Assembly (NCBI GenBank): GCA_041302745.1
Contig: JBFYQP010000044.1
Span: 1-6,828, forward strand
DNA: 6,828 nucleotides
Direction: 5' to 3'
From: JAPLGD01 sp041302745
GTDB taxonomy: Bacteria; Bipolaricaulota; Bipolaricaulia; UBA7950; UBA9294
Of this stretch, positions 5,900 through 6,828 are shown piece by piece; position 1 is the first letter of the stretch; each line of letters starts with the position of its first letter. Both the position numbers and the translations under genes were made by a program. Below the pieces are notes generated by a model that had not been told where the DNA came from, made no database searches, and saw only the letters and a list, made by a program, of their open reading frames with translations.

Positions 5900-5919
5900 G
5901 GTGTGATGAAGATCACACC
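5900..5919. promoter_or_regulatory. perfect CRP/FNR-family operator palindrome
   Basis: GGTGTGATGAAGATCACACC is a perfect palindrome with 8-bp arms around GAAG. Its core (5902-5917) is TGTGA-N6-TCACA, identical to the CRP half-site consensus. It lies 116 nt upstream of the secreted-protein start and 88 nt downstream of purB, so it most likely governs the secreted-protein gene. The regulator itself is not in the window; a cAMP-binding or other CRP/FNR-family protein is inferred from the site alone. Confidence 0.6.
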
Positions 5920-5960
5920 CCCGCTCGCCGGGGATCACCCCTCGTTCTTCCTTTCCCAAC

Positions 5961-5966
5961 TACTCT
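5961..5966 (+). promoter_or_regulatory. candidate -10 element for the secreted-protein gene
   Basis: TACTCT matches 4 of 6 bases of TATAAT, and no recognisable -35 hexamer lies 16-18 bp upstream. A start near 5972 would place the perfect CRP-like site at about -62, close to the -61.5 position of class I CRP promoters. The absence of a -35 would fit activator dependence, but the element is weak. Confidence 0.2.
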
Positions 5967-5978
5967 TGAGATGGATGG

Positions 5979-6001
5979 CCGCCGGCGCACCGCGTCGGCG
6001 G
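5979..6001 (+). other. GC-rich hairpin in the leader of the secreted-protein gene
   Basis: CCGCCGG (5979-5985) pairs with TCGGCGG (5995-6001), using one G-U pair, around a 9-nt loop. It ends 20 nt before the ribosome site. In DNA of this composition such a hairpin may be accidental. Confidence 0.25.
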
Positions 6002-6020
6002 AAGGGGCTCTGGGTGCACG

Positions 6021-6027
6021 AAGGAAG
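6021..6027 (+). promoter_or_regulatory. ribosome binding site of the secreted-protein gene
   Basis: AAGGAAG ends 7 nt before ATG 6035. It supports that start, which also places an arginine-rich n-region directly before the signal-peptide hydrophobic core. Confidence 0.5.
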
Positions 6028-6034
6028 TGGTGCG

Positions 6035-6828
6035 ATGAACGATCGAACGAGACGTTCGAGACGAGACAGGGGAGCGCTTCTGGGGGGACTTGCGGTCGCC
6101 GTCGTGCTGCTCGCCGGGCTGGGTGCTGTCGCCGAGGATCCGTGTCTGAAGCAGCCGGATCTCTGGTTCCCGGCGCCGGGCGTGGTCCTTTCGGGCGGCG
6201 TCACATCGGTCCAGGAGATTTCGGGCGACGTCTGCAAGGGCGGAACGGTGACCATTACGGTCACGATCGACAACCTGAGCTGTGGGGATGCAGGTCCGTT
6301 CGACGTAACGGCGTACTGGGACAGCACCTCACACCCGATCCAGACGAAGCACGTGAACGGGCTTCTCGGCTGCGAGTTCGTGAAGCTCACGTTCACGTGG
6401 GACACGGACGAGATTCCGGCGGGTCCGCATACGATTCTCGTCCGGGCCGACACCGGGTCGACTGTGGCCGAGCTCAACGAGGCGAACAACGAGTACACGT
6501 TTGACGTCCTCGTCCGCCCGAACGCGCCGATGCTCGAGGCCACGAAGCAGTACATCGACGTGAACGAGGGTACGGTGAGCCCCGGCGACACAATCCGGTA
6601 CGAGGTCGTCATCGTGAACGACGGGTGCGAGGATCTCGAGAACGGGCCGGGCCACGAGTACACGGACGAGCTTGCCGATCTGATCGAGCCCACGGGGTAC
6701 GTGCAGGCGACTCGCGGCACGATTGCCCTCGATGGGACGACCATCGTCTGGGACGGCAACATCCCGGCAGGCGGATCGGTGACGCTGACCTACCGAGTGA
6801 CGGTTGCAGAGGACGCCGAGATCGGCAC
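6035..6828 (+). CDS. secreted protein with CARDB and DUF11-like domains (3' end outside window)
   Basis: The frame is open from ATG 6035 to the window edge, giving 264 residues without a stop. Residues 1-33 form a signal peptide: a basic n-region (MNDRTRRSRRDRG), a hydrophobic core (about 14-30) and an AVA cleavage site before Glu34. Residues about 41-157 look like a CARDB (cell-adhesion-related) domain: PDLWFPAP at the start, TVTITVTIDNLSCGDAG, a central LTFTWDTDEIPAGPHTILVRAD and the terminal VAELNEANNEY. Residues about 163-264 look like a DUF11-type beta-sandwich: VSPGDTIRYEVVIVNDG, then IVWDGNIPAGGSVTLTYRVTV. Such domains occur repeated in large bacterial and archaeal surface or S-layer-associated proteins, so more copies probably follow. 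Five cysteines (37, 67, 83, 113, 198) could form disulfides outside the cell. Ligand and precise function are unknown. Codon use resembles the upstream genes, so there is no sign of recent transfer. Confidence 0.88.
   Translation, partial: MNDRTRRSRRDRGALLGGLAVAVVLLAGLGAVAEDPCLKQPDLWFPAPGVVLSGGVTSVQEISGDVCKGGTVTITVTIDNLSCGDAGPFDVTAYWDSTSHPIQTKHVNGLLGCEFVKLTFTWDTDEIPAGPHTILVRADTGSTVAELNEANNEYTFDVLVRPNAPMLEATKQYIDVNEGTVSPGDTIRYEVVIVNDGCEDLENGPGHEYTDELADLIEPTGYVQATRGTIALDGTTIVWDGNIPAGGSVTLTYRVTVAEDAEIG

Larger units (their letters stand above)
5812..6034 (+). other. intergenic regulatory region between purB and the secreted-protein gene
   Basis: These 223 nt hold no credible gene. In order they contain a dyad overlapping a CRP-like site (5856-5886), an alternating CG run (5882-5891), a perfect CRP-like palindrome (5900-5919), a pyrimidine-rich stretch (5938-5957), a weak -10-like TACTCT (5961-5966), a GC-rich hairpin (5979-6001) and the ribosome site of the next gene. 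No T-tract terminator for purB was found. Confidence 0.6.

Noticed and set aside
3832..5916. A 694-codon open frame on the minus strand, antisense to guaB and purB
   Set aside because: It is a by-product of G+C bias. Its translation is low-complexity and rich in Arg, Val and Glu with no recognisable domain, while the + strand encodes two complete, motif-bearing enzymes.
5878..6504. A 208-codon + strand frame overlapping the secreted-protein gene
   Set aside because: The composition is arginine- and glycine-rich frame-shadow type, the start lies inside the regulatory region, and the protein has no family features.
5935..6762. A 275-codon minus-strand open frame opposite the secreted-protein gene
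   Set aside because: It is Ser/Thr/Pro-rich with no domain and no convincing ribosome site. The + strand frame has a signal peptide, CARDB and DUF11 motifs and a Shine-Dalgarno.

Overview
The window is a G+C-rich (about 65% by eye) stretch of bacterial chromosome, with every recognisable gene on the + strand. It reads as three blocks: the end of a NAD(P)-linked [NiFe]-hydrogenase operon, a two-gene purine operon, and the start of a secreted adhesion-type protein. I cannot name the organism from sequence alone. A Hox-type soluble hydrogenase, a Tritrichomonas-type IMP dehydrogenase and a CARDB/DUF11 surface protein would suit a free-living, probably anaerobic bacterium from a sparsely cultured phylum (Bipolaricaulota/Acetothermia or Chloroflexota-like are guesses, not conclusions).

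Block 1 (1-2806) holds the C-terminal third or less of the hydrogenase large subunit HoxH with its DPCLSCSVH nickel-ligand motif, then the maturation endopeptidase that should trim HoxH (HoxW), then the diaphorase subunits HoxE (NuoE-like, [2Fe-2S]) and HoxF (NuoF-like, FMN/NAD(P)H/[4Fe-4S]). hoxW/hoxE overlap by 4 nt and hoxE/hoxF by 14 nt, so they are probably translationally coupled. The matching small subunit and HoxU would have to lie upstream, outside the window. The N-terminal thioredoxin-like domain of HoxF has lost every cysteine, although HoxE next to it keeps all four of its own. A GC-rich 13-bp hairpin (2834-2864) closes the operon.

Block 2 (about 2900-5811) is guaB-purB with an 8-nt gap. 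GuaB diverts IMP to XMP (GMP branch). PurB makes AICAR on the way to IMP and releases AMP from adenylosuccinate, so the pair spans the IMP branch point. The GuaB sequence looks like the unusual subfamily best known from the protozoan Tritrichomonas foetus rather than the E. coli/B. subtilis type.

Block 3 (5812-6828) is a 223-nt non-coding region rich in dyad symmetry, followed by an exported protein that runs off the right edge. The non-coding region contains a perfect CRP-type palindrome (TGTGA-N6-TCACA) and, exactly 45 bp upstream centre to centre, a near-perfect second copy (TGTGA-N6-TTACA). This suggests that a CRP/FNR-family regulator controls the secreted-protein gene. That gene encodes a signal peptide, one CARDB domain and at least one DUF11-like domain. 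I saw no tRNA, rRNA, CRISPR array, transposon or integrase gene.
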